Shown here: positions 26,986 to 35,188 of the stretch, piece after piece
How positions within the stretch are numbered: position 1 is the stretch's first letter
How the letters are laid out: every line of letters begins with the position of its first letter
Assembly (NCBI GenBank): GCA_012519775.1
Contig: JAAYPN010000084.1
Span: 1-46,050, forward strand
DNA length: 46,050 bases
Source: Aeromonadales bacterium
GTDB taxonomy: Bacteria > Pseudomonadota > Gammaproteobacteria > Enterobacterales > Succinivibrionaceae
Direction: 5' to 3'
Translations under genes and position numbers: made by a program
Notes under the pieces: generated by a model
Databases searched by the model: none
What the model saw: the letters and a program-made list of their open reading frames with translations, nothing else
What the model was told of the DNA's origin: nothing

Positions 26986-29046
26986 ATGCGTCAGAACACC
27001 AGTTCTCCACGATCATCACTTCCATTTCAGTGTTTCCACACCTGTTCTGCACCACATCTTGCTTCAAAGACTGCGGTTTTATTTGTACGTGGTGCTAATC
27101 ATAATCGTTTAAAGATTTCTATCGTTACCTTTGCACAAAACGAAGATCATACCAATGCTATGACCTACACAGGCTCATGCTCTGGTATTCACCGTTTTGA
27201 GGCACCTTTAAGCGCTGATAAGTCTCAGAATCTTTTAACATACTATTTCAAGATTGCACTTACAGATGAAAAATCTAATGTAGTTGACGTTGTATGGTAC
27301 AGTTCACTTGGTATGTCTCGTGAACCACCTCTAATGCAGCACTGCTACTCTATTGAGCTGTTCGATCCACATCCTCAATGGGCTTTAGATTCTGTTTTCT
27401 ATCAGATCTTCCCTGACAAGTTTGCCTCATCACGCGGTTACTTCACCGTAGATGGCAACAGAGTTCAGGCTGATGCTCCAATCAGAAATAAGGACTTTGA
27501 GTTTGTAAATATTGATGAAACTCACTGCGGCGGTGATTTAGATGGCGTTGCAGCCATGCTTCCATATATCAGAAGTCTAGGTTGTGACAGTATTTATCTG
27601 ACACCTGTTTTCAAGTCTCCTTCTGTTCACAAGTTTGATACAGAAGACTATGACATTGTTGATCCTCACTTTGGCGGTAACGGAGCTCTAAAGAGACTTC
27701 GTACTGTAGCTCTAGGCTATGAAATGAAGATCATCATGCACGGTAATTTCAATCACACAGGTGACTCACACCCATGGTTTGACAGACAGGAGCGTACCGG
27801 TAAAGGCGCACTTCGTCATAAGGATTCTCCATACCGTGAGATGTATACTTTCACCTCAGAAGGTGAGGCATACGTATCTGACAATAAGGCAAACTATCCA
27901 AAGCTTGACTACGCCAACTACTTAACCTGCCACGCTATTTTTGACGGTCCTAACAGCATCGTTAAAAAGTGGATCAGAAGTCCATATTCAATTGACGGCT
28001 GGGTTATCGATCACGCTTCACAGATTGGTGATAACGGCAGCGCCAAGAACAATTTAAAGCGTCTGTCTCAGATCTGTAAGTCAGCACGCAGCAGCCATTT
28101 AGACTGCCTGATGATAGGTCAGTTCGGTTCTGACCCTCGTTATGCAATCTGCTCTGATGGTAATGTTGACGGTACCATCAATTACACAGGTTTTATAAGC
28201 CCAATCCGTTCATTCTTTGGCGGTGTAAATCTGCAGGGCGATCCTATACCATACAGTGGTGAGGATTTAAAGCGCTGCTGTGAGGAATTCTCTGTTGGTG
28301 TTTCTCAGCAGGTAAAACTATGCCTTATAAATCAGCTTGATAACTACAAGCTGCCTCGTTTCTACGACATCATTGGTGCTGACAAGTATATGTATTTATC
28401 AGCTTTAGCATGTCTTTTCACCTGGCGTGGTATTCCTTGTCTGTATCAGGGCGATGAATTAGGTGATGTATTAGATAAATACGAGGTAGGTCCTCGCGGT
28501 CTTATTCCATTCCAGGCTCTAAAGGACAGACACGTAAGCGTTAATTCAAATGATGTACAGTCTGTAATCACGGAGCTGTCACATCTAAGACGTTCAAACC
28601 CAGCCTTCTCTAAAGGCTCAATGCTGTTTATCTGCGCAGGCGGTGCTTACTTTGGTTATATCAGACTGTTTGAAAACAGATTCAGTATCGTACTTGTAAA
28701 CGCATCTCGTCAGCAGGTTAAGATTGAGCAGGGCTCAATGCTCTTCCCTATTTTAGCAGCTATTTACATGCCTGAGGATTGCGGATCTGACGATTCAGCT
28801 GATTCTGGTGAAGATCTTTTAATTCCACTGTCAGGTCGCAATGTTCGTCGTTACGATCATGGTGGGGGTCTTGAGGGTCTATATGACATGTTAGCCCGTG
28901 AAACCATCAGCGTTAAGAGCTATGGTGCTACAAGAACAAGTCCAGAGTATGAGGAGAAATTCCTAAAGGAATTAACTCAGGGTAAGACTATTACCATTCC
29001 TCCACGCTCTACTGTTATTGCAGGCAACATTAAGAAAAAAGCCTAA
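26986..29046 (+). CDS. MalZ-like GH13 protein with degenerate catalytic residues (probable pseudoenzyme)
   Basis: 686 residues, no signal peptide, AAGGAAGG before the ATG. An N-terminal beta domain (~1-120) precedes a GH13 barrel that aligns well with maltodextrin glucosidase MalZ: DSVFYQIFPDKFA, CGGDLDGVAAMLPYI, SIYLTPVFKSPSVHKFDTEDY, GNFNHTGDSHPWFDR. The active-site residues are mostly changed. Region I Asp is His252. Region II GWRLD reads GWVID (Arg replaced by Val340; nucleophile-position Asp342 kept). The region III general acid Glu is Gln379 (MIGQFG). Region IV DSHD reads DNYK, putting Tyr454 and Lys455 at the His and the transition-state Asp. The frame is otherwise intact and long. Normal MalZ catalysis is not expected; glycan binding, a scaffold or a new activity are possible. 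A C-terminal extension makes it ~80 residues longer than E. coli MalZ. Confidence 0.8.
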   Translation: MRQNTSSPRSSLPFQCFHTCSAPHLASKTAVLFVRGANHNRLKISIVTFAQNEDHTNAMTYTGSCSGIHRFEAPLSADKSQNLLTYYFKIALTDEKSNVVDVVWYSSLGMSREPPLMQHCYSIELFDPHPQWALDSVFYQIFPDKFASSRGYFTVDGNRVQADAPIRNKDFEFVNIDETHCGGDLDGVAAMLPYIRSLGCDSIYLTPVFKSPSVHKFDTEDYDIVDPHFGGNGALKRLRTVALGYEMKIIMHGNFNHTGDSHPWFDRQERTGKGALRHKDSPYREMYTFTSEGEAYVSDNKANYPKLDYANYLTCHAIFDGPNSIVKKWIRSPYSIDGWVIDHASQIGDNGSAKNNLKRLSQICKSARSSHLDCLMIGQFGSDPRYAICSDGNVDGTINYTGFISPIRSFFGGVNLQGDPIPYSGEDLKRCCEEFSVGVSQQVKLCLINQLDNYKLPRFYDIIGADKYMYLSALACLFTWRGIPCLYQGDELGDVLDKYEVGPRGLIPFQALKDRHVSVNSNDVQSVITELSHLRRSNPAFSKGSMLFICAGGAYFGYIRLFENRFSIVLVNASRQQVKIEQGSMLFPILAAIYMPEDCGSDDSADSGEDLLIPLSGRNVRRYDHGGGLEGLYDMLARETISVKSYGATRTSPEYEEKFLKELTQGKTITIPPRSTVIAGNIKKKA

Positions 29047-29055
29047 TTAAGTACT

Positions 29056-29080
29056 AGTACTCCTGAATCGCAGGAGTACT
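29056..29080. terminator. Hairpin between the convergent malZ-like and small secreted-protein genes
   Basis: A perfect 10-bp stem (29056-29065 with 29071-29080) and a 5-base loop. Neither side has a strong T-run, so it is a modest terminator or an RNA-end stabilising stem for both genes. Confidence 0.5.
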
Positions 29081-29098
29081 TATATCCAATCCTAAATA

Positions 29099-29440
29099 TT
29101 AAAAATCTCTGTCATGATGTGATCTTTTAGGTTCGTCCATTCTGTTCATTGCATATTTGCCATGTTCGTGTTCAAAACGTGCCATTTCTTTTCTTTGATG
29201 TCTCTTATCGAAATTTGGACCGTGTCTTTTGGCAAACTTATGAGGCTTGTATTGGCCTTTGTGCATTGAAGGATGTTGATTGTCATATCCACCTTGACCA
29301 TAGCCATAGCTCTGATTATTGTCAGATTGCTGCACAGAAATTGTTGAGTTGCTGTTCTGATAGTAGAAGCCAACACTATCAGCATAAGCGCATGAACCTG
29401 TTGCCAGTACCAGTAAAGCTAATAGATGTCTTAATTTCAT
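29099..29440 (-). CDS. Small His/Gln/Asn-rich secreted protein of unknown function
   Basis: 113 residues. A clear signal peptide (MKLRHLLALLVLATGSCAYA, cleavage probably after AYA). The Cys at 17 is not in a proper lipobox, so periplasmic rather than lipoprotein is favoured. The mature part is low-complexity: an Asn/Gln/Ser/Gly/Tyr-rich half, then a basic, His-rich half (KRHGPNFDKRHQRKEM, HEHGKY, RSHHDRDF). AGGAG 8 bases before the ATG supports expression. Histidine content hints at metal binding or acid buffering, but no family is recognised. Confidence 0.7.
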   Translation of the reverse strand: MKLRHLLALLVLATGSCAYADSVGFYYQNSNSTISVQQSDNNQSYGYGQGGYDNQHPSMHKGQYKPHKFAKRHGPNFDKRHQRKEMARFEHEHGKYAMNRMDEPKRSHHDRDF

Positions 29441-29508
29441 ACAATTCTCCTAAAAGATATTTTGTATAAATTAAGTTACAGTAAAAGACTTAGATATTTA
29501 TTAGTATC

Positions 29509-29533
29509 AGGTGATCTAAAAGGCAGATCACCT
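29509..29533 (-). terminator. Hairpin after ycbZ
   Basis: A perfect 9-bp stem AGGTGATCT / AGATCACCT with a 7-base loop, starting a few bases after the ycbZ stop on the minus strand. The following bases are AT-rich without a U-run, so termination may be weak or Rho-assisted. Confidence 0.45.
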
Positions 29534-29538
29534 TTGAA

Positions 29539-31113
29539 TTACCACAGATGCCACCATGGCTTGATTGAGCGTACTGCGCCTATTGAATCTAAACGGTCGC
29601 AGATTTTACCGCAGATAGAAGTGTTATCATCAGGCTCCCCCCAGTGAGTCTTTAAAAGAACCTTAGCAGCTCCTGTTACATGGTCAACAGCGTAAATATG
29701 GAATCTGCCGTTTTTAATGGCCTTTAAGACACTAGGACGTAAAACCAGCTGATTTACACAGGATCTAGGAATAATTACCCCCTGTGTACCTGTAAGTCCG
29801 TGCAGTCTGCAGATTTTAAAGAAACCTTCAATCTTTTCGTTAACGCCGCCTACGGGCTGAACATCACCAAACTGATCAACGGCACCTGTTACTGCAAGAT
29901 CCTGACGAATAGGTAAATCAGAAAGACTTGATATAACAGCACACAAGCCAGTTAATGAAGCACTGTCACCATCAATTTCAGAATAGGACTGCTCAAATAC
30001 AAGACTTGCTGAGATTGGAAGTGGCTGCTCTGAACCAAACTCATTTGATAAAAAGCCGTTGATGATCATCATGGCTTTAGCATGGATATGACCTGCAAGC
30101 TCTGCTTTTCTTTCAATATCAATAACATCACCTTCACCGCCTGCTCTTAGCGTTGCGGTAATTCTTACAGGCTCACCATACTCATATGAGGTACCTGCAG
30201 TTTCAATTACTGATAAACCGTTAATCTGACCTATGGCCTCGCCTTTTGTAGCCACAAAGATCTGATTGTCACGGTGATTTCTAAGCCCTGATTCAGCAAG
30301 GTAGTTAACTCTAAAGTCAGCAGCTCCCATAGCTTTTAGAACATCATATAAGGTAACCTTATCGCCTTTTGCAAATAGGTTAGCCTCCTGAATTAAGCCT
30401 CTTAGTTTTACCTCAGGTAAACCAAGCCAGCGTCTGTCTCCGCTCTGACGGCATGACCATGAGCATAAAAGTGAGATGGCATCCTTTGTAAAAGGCTTTA
30501 CAGGAAGTCTCTTCTCATAGTTAGAGATTAAAGCGCCCATTGTTGATAAAGCGCCCTTTACAGGAAACTCCATAACAATATCTGCTCTTAGGACGTTATC
30601 AAGTGTTGGCCACATCATATTGATAGCAGCACACTCTGATGCGTCACCGCATAAGATAAGTTTTAAATCTTTGTTCTGAGCAAGACAGGCATCAGTAATA
30701 CCAAGCCACTTTGGATGATCCATAAGATGAGTGCATGGCATTACCACGTAGCCTTTAGATGTGAAAACACCTTCAGTCTTATCATCACCAAAGCACTCAA
30801 ATTTGGTTGGAGCATAGGCAATGGTAGGTGTTACATCAGCTATATCCTTTAACAGCTGACAGGCAATATCGATAGTATCTACATTAGAAGAGCCGCATAA
30901 CAGCAGAATCTTCTGAGAGCTATTGCGAACTAGTGCTTTAACTGCGTTACGGGCACGTAACTGCATGTTAGCAAAAGAACGGGCTTTAACATCACTAGAA
31001 TACTCAAATTGTGCTTCATCAAAACAGGTGATCAGATCATTATATTCAAGTTCTAATACAGCATCTTCTGCTTCATGGGCTTCTTTAGTATTCTGTGTAT
31101 ATACGTATTTCAA
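29539..31113 (-). CDS. ycbZ: Lon-family protease homologue (YcbZ/LonH-type)
   Basis: 524 residues. The C-terminal third is a Lon-type S16 protease domain with a Ser-Lys dyad: Ser384 in GDSASLTGLC and Lys427 in NEKIEGFF, 43 residues apart, which is the normal Lon spacing. VTGAVDQFGDVQPVGGVNEKI and GVIIPRSCV are typical of the YcbZ branch. The N-terminal part has no canonical Walker A; the candidate loop reads LLLCGSSNVDTID. That is as expected for YcbZ, whose ATPase region is degenerate, so energy-independent or altered regulation is likely. Third in a tamA-tamB-ycbZ run, 26 bases after tamB, so it may share transcription with the envelope genes. Confidence 0.88.
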   Translation of the reverse strand: MKYVYTQNTKEAHEAEDAVLELEYNDLITCFDEAQFEYSSDVKARSFANMQLRARNAVKALVRNSSQKILLLCGSSNVDTIDIACQLLKDIADVTPTIAYAPTKFECFGDDKTEGVFTSKGYVVMPCTHLMDHPKWLGITDACLAQNKDLKLILCGDASECAAINMMWPTLDNVLRADIVMEFPVKGALSTMGALISNYEKRLPVKPFTKDAISLLCSWSCRQSGDRRWLGLPEVKLRGLIQEANLFAKGDKVTLYDVLKAMGAADFRVNYLAESGLRNHRDNQIFVATKGEAIGQINGLSVIETAGTSYEYGEPVRITATLRAGGEGDVIDIERKAELAGHIHAKAMMIINGFLSNEFGSEQPLPISASLVFEQSYSEIDGDSASLTGLCAVISSLSDLPIRQDLAVTGAVDQFGDVQPVGGVNEKIEGFFKICRLHGLTGTQGVIIPRSCVNQLVLRPSVLKAIKNGRFHIYAVDHVTGAAKVLLKTHWGEPDDNTSICGKICDRLDSIGAVRSIKPWWHLW

Positions 31114-31139
31114 ATTATTATTTCCGTTTTTATTTTTTC

Positions 31140-34100
31140 TTAATCTATTTCAAAACTATAAATTAAATCAACAGACTCATCAATGGCTGAGACAAACTCA
31201 ACATACAATCTGCGTACAAGTTCATATCTTAGTTTAAATTCATTTACTGAGTTAAAGACACCATAACCGTATGATAATCTTAATCTGTTGGTAATATAAG
31301 TCTGCACCTCAACCTGGGAATCATCGCCATTGCCTGAGGAGCCAATCTGCACGCCCTGCATACCAAAGATTCCGGCTACAGAATTTAAAATACCTGTTGT
31401 AGTACCTAAACCTAGTGACATTAAAAGCTGAGCGCTTGAATTGTCTGAGTTTGATGACTGCATATTCTTTTCAAGACCATGTCCATAGAGAAGATAAGAT
31501 AAGATCTCGTTCTGACTCTTGGCAGGTTTTGAGAATAATGTGATCTGCGGATTTTTAGCAGGTCCCTTTACACGAACACCTGCAACAACATTATCCTCAA
31601 TAGCTGAAGGGTCAATTACCACCTCAGCATCAAGCATAGGATTATCAATGCTGCTCTTGAAGATGGCATCTGCTCTGTTTACAAGGAACTTATGTCCATA
31701 AAGTTCTGCTCTACCCTCATCAAGATAAATCTTTCCTTTGGCTACAATCTTGTTGGAGGTGCTTTCCTTGGTGATTCTGATACCGCCTAAAGCATCTGCC
31801 TTAAGTCCCATGGCATCAACTTTAACCTTATCGCCTAAATTAAGGTTAACATCAAGCTCCATGTCATTGTTTAAAGTTTTTTCTTTGTTTTTTGCAACAA
31901 TGTTACGAAGACTGGCATTGTCATCAACAAAGATTTCATCTGAAGACGGAGCTATGGCACCTGATTCAAGGTTGCTTATCTTAATTAAAGCCTGAGGAAT
32001 TTCAATATCACCCTGAACACTTATATGATCATCAAGCTTTGCTTTAGTATGAACATTAGCAGTAACCTCGCCGTAGCTTAAAAGGAATACTGGAAGCTTT
32101 TCAGCGTCAAAGGTAAGTGCGCCTTTAGCTCCATCTTGCCAGTTTAAAGTACCACGAAGATATGATTTAACGTCATTTAGTGAGAAGACTCCATCTAAAT
32201 CACCTGTAGCACCGTTTGCCTTTACCTTTACATCAAAGTCATTGATTACACCGACATTCAGACGAGGATGAGCACTACCCTTTACACTGATTAAGCCGTT
32301 AAATAAAGGTTTTTCTAGAGAGCCAGAGATATGACCATCTACATTTGCCTCACCATCTAGTGAATTTAGAGCTGTTGATGCGCTTGTAAACAGATTTAAG
32401 TTTAGCTTATCAAGTTTAATATCACCATCTAGCTTTCTTGTAGAGTATGGCTCTAAAACTCTTAAATTTACATTTAAATTGCCATTGTCTCTGAAAAGCT
32501 CCACTTTCGCATCAAGTTTGGCGCTTTTTGCATTCATTGTAGTATCTAAACTTATTGTTTTATATGGAATAAAACAGTCTGATACAAGAATTCTGCCACG
32601 AGTTGCGATTGCTTTTGCCTTAATATTCGGAACATTATTTATGTATTCAATATCAGAATGTACAGAAAGCTCACCGCTTGTCTTGACGTTATCAGGAAGA
32701 TACTTTTCAATTGCCACAAGCTTCAGTTTATCAAGATTAACTCTTGTCTTAATGCCGTTTTCTAATATTGAGGTGTCACTAATAACGATATTGGCATTGC
32801 CATCAGATAAAATCACATCTGAAACCTTACCCTGTTTCTTATCAATGCTGTAATGGATGTTTACAGGCTCTAAAAGAGAAATAGGATCAATAACGTTACT
32901 TACGATAATAAGGTTTGAAACATTAGCATCATATGTCTTTTTGTTTTTATCGTACTCACCTTTAACACTTACATAACTTCCTGATGACGCACCGCATGAT
33001 AATGTAAGTCTGTGAGATGCTACAGTTCCTGAAACATCTAAAGCGCATTTTCTGTAGGCTTTGATGCCCTTTGCCACACGCACAGAATCTGTAATAAAGG
33101 AATTTGCAAAGGTTTCCTTTTCGATATCAACATTTGAATCGATAAGCAGTTTTGAAATTGAAAAGTCGCCTGCAGTAATTCTGTTTGAACGGCCTACCAC
33201 ATTTACACGAGGATTCTTAATATTATTCTTTACGGTAATACGACCATCAAAAGTGCCTTTCACACTCTTTTCAAGTAAAGATATATCATTAAAACCAATG
33301 ATTCCATTTAGGTTTGATGTCTCAGACAGGCTGCCTTTTACAGTTATCTTATTGGTATGAGCCTGATCAAAAGCTAAGAGGTCTAAATCAAAACCGTCTT
33401 TTGTGTCGCCTACAAGAGAGTTTACCTTTAAGGTGGTGGCATTCTGATTTAAATAAAAATCGGCATTGAATTTATTGATCACAAATGCAAGTTTGTCATC
33501 AGCACTGTCATAGGATACGTTAATGTCACTTGAAAGCTTAATAGGACCTTCAAGCATTGGATGTATATCACGAGCCTCCTGAGCGTTTAAATTCACATTA
33601 CCTGCAAAGGTTAAATTATCAGCAAACTCAAAATCACCATCTACTTTTGCATCAAAGTTCTTATTACCTAATTTACCCTTTAAGCAAAAATCATTAAAGT
33701 GTGCGTTATCAGTATCTAAATCTGTATCTACATTAACATTCAGATCTTTAAAACCATATCCGTTAATTCTGGTTTTGAACAGTACCTTGCTCTCATCAAA
33801 TAAGGCTCCCTTATAGGAAAAATCTGTATCTGAAAACACAAGCTTGGTGTTTTTATTCAATCTTGCCTTTATAACATCATTTGTAGTGCTCTTGGCGTTT
33901 TTACTTTTAAGAGTGTCAGTTGGCTCTTTTGAGCTCTTTGCTTTAGCCTTCTCAATCTCTGATTTAACCTTAGACTGCAGTGAGTTTAAGCTATCGAAAA
34001 GGCCAGAAAGCTGAGGGTACTCTTTTACTAGAGCCTTTTCTTTTTCCGTGATGGTTAAATCATGGAAAGGATAGATTATCTCTTTTGATTTTAAATAAAC

Positions 34101-35186
34101 ATTCATTGGCAGTTCATTTGATAATGAATTTAAACGAACACCAAAATCAATCTTCTGAGGATGCAGTACATTTGCATCCATTGATAAGTCAGTAAGATTT
34201 CCTTTTACCTTAATAATACCTTTCAGATCATACAGGCCACCTTCATATTCCTTTTTGTTCTCCTGAGTTTTAGCGCCATAACCTGCCACATCAAAATCAA
34301 GATTATAGTAGTCTATAAAGTCCATGGTGCCTCTAACTGAGACATCACCTAGCGCATGTCTTATATTTATCTTTGGAACAGACAGTAAGGTGCCGCGCCA
34401 GTTGGCATTTATATGAGCGTCAAAATAACCTGTTGAAAAGCCATCCATGTAGTATTTTGCATGGCTTACATCAAGGTTGTTGATATAGGCATTAAGAGGC
34501 AGTTCAATGTCAGTGATTTTTTCAATTGCGCCGTTGCCATTATCAAAGGTCAGGATTTTTGGAAGATTATTTGGCTCTGACTCTGTAGATTCATACTTTA
34601 AATGTACAAGCACACCCTCAGCTTTTCCTGAGGTGATAAAGGCGTTGTCATCAAATGCCTCTAAAGCCATTTGAGCCTTTGGAACTCTTACATCAACAAT
34701 TGATGATAGATAGACAAAATCCTTTACATCAAGATTAGGGATAAAAATATGGGTGATAAAGTCTAGTCTGAATGGAGTATCATCAGATGATGTCTCCTCC
34801 TGAGCAGATTCATTTTCATCTGATGGGGTATCTAAAAGCTCTACTTCAACTTTGTCAGCTGTAAAAGTATCAAAGACAAGTGCGTTTTTAGACAGGCAGT
34901 CCATAATGTTGTAGTGCACATTGAGTTTATCTGCGCGTATGGTTACAACATCTACGAGCTCTACTTTTAATGGAGTATCAAATTTAAAGCCTGTGGCAAT
35001 AGAGCCTTCTTTAATATCAGCTGAGATTTTTATAACATCTGATAAATTTGCATTAACCTTATCAACTACGTATTTTGCACCACCTGTTGTTGCCAGAAGA
35101 TAGTATAAACAGCCTGTCAGAGCACTTATAAATATAATGCCAAGTAAAAGGCCGTACTTAATAAAACTCTTTACACTTTTTTGCAT
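31140..35186 (-). CDS. tamB: Translocation and assembly module subunit TamB
   Basis: 1348 residues (E. coli TamB 1259). One N-terminal membrane anchor (YGLLLGIIFISALTGCLYYLL), then a very long repetitive beta-rich chain of the AsmA/TamB type expected to span the periplasm as a lipid-carrying groove. The C-terminal TamB domain (DUF490) ends with LSYGYGVFNSVNEFKLRYEL and a final hydrophobic/aromatic strand. A lysine-rich insert with coiled-coil character lies at about 375-425. It starts two bases after the tamA stop. Works with TamA in outer-membrane protein and phospholipid delivery. Confidence 0.95.
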   Translation of the reverse strand: MQKSVKSFIKYGLLLGIIFISALTGCLYYLLATTGGAKYVVDKVNANLSDVIKISADIKEGSIATGFKFDTPLKVELVDVVTIRADKLNVHYNIMDCLSKNALVFDTFTADKVEVELLDTPSDENESAQEETSSDDTPFRLDFITHIFIPNLDVKDFVYLSSIVDVRVPKAQMALEAFDDNAFITSGKAEGVLVHLKYESTESEPNNLPKILTFDNGNGAIEKITDIELPLNAYINNLDVSHAKYYMDGFSTGYFDAHINANWRGTLLSVPKINIRHALGDVSVRGTMDFIDYYNLDFDVAGYGAKTQENKKEYEGGLYDLKGIIKVKGNLTDLSMDANVLHPQKIDFGVRLNSLSNELPMNVYLKSKEIIYPFHDLTITEKEKALVKEYPQLSGLFDSLNSLQSKVKSEIEKAKAKSSKEPTDTLKSKNAKSTTNDVIKARLNKNTKLVFSDTDFSYKGALFDESKVLFKTRINGYGFKDLNVNVDTDLDTDNAHFNDFCLKGKLGNKNFDAKVDGDFEFADNLTFAGNVNLNAQEARDIHPMLEGPIKLSSDINVSYDSADDKLAFVINKFNADFYLNQNATTLKVNSLVGDTKDGFDLDLLAFDQAHTNKITVKGSLSETSNLNGIIGFNDISLLEKSVKGTFDGRITVKNNIKNPRVNVVGRSNRITAGDFSISKLLIDSNVDIEKETFANSFITDSVRVAKGIKAYRKCALDVSGTVASHRLTLSCGASSGSYVSVKGEYDKNKKTYDANVSNLIIVSNVIDPISLLEPVNIHYSIDKKQGKVSDVILSDGNANIVISDTSILENGIKTRVNLDKLKLVAIEKYLPDNVKTSGELSVHSDIEYINNVPNIKAKAIATRGRILVSDCFIPYKTISLDTTMNAKSAKLDAKVELFRDNGNLNVNLRVLEPYSTRKLDGDIKLDKLNLNLFTSASTALNSLDGEANVDGHISGSLEKPLFNGLISVKGSAHPRLNVGVINDFDVKVKANGATGDLDGVFSLNDVKSYLRGTLNWQDGAKGALTFDAEKLPVFLLSYGEVTANVHTKAKLDDHISVQGDIEIPQALIKISNLESGAIAPSSDEIFVDDNASLRNIVAKNKEKTLNNDMELDVNLNLGDKVKVDAMGLKADALGGIRITKESTSNKIVAKGKIYLDEGRAELYGHKFLVNRADAIFKSSIDNPMLDAEVVIDPSAIEDNVVAGVRVKGPAKNPQITLFSKPAKSQNEILSYLLYGHGLEKNMQSSNSDNSSAQLLMSLGLGTTTGILNSVAGIFGMQGVQIGSSGNGDDSQVEVQTYITNRLRLSYGYGVFNSVNEFKLRYELVRRLYVEFVSAIDESVDLIYSFEID

Positions 35187-35188
35187 AA

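Noticed and set aside
29149-29469. Open frame on the plus strand opposite the small secreted-protein gene
   Set aside because: The minus-strand frame has a signal peptide and AGGAG at the right place; the plus-strand frame has neither and overlaps fully.
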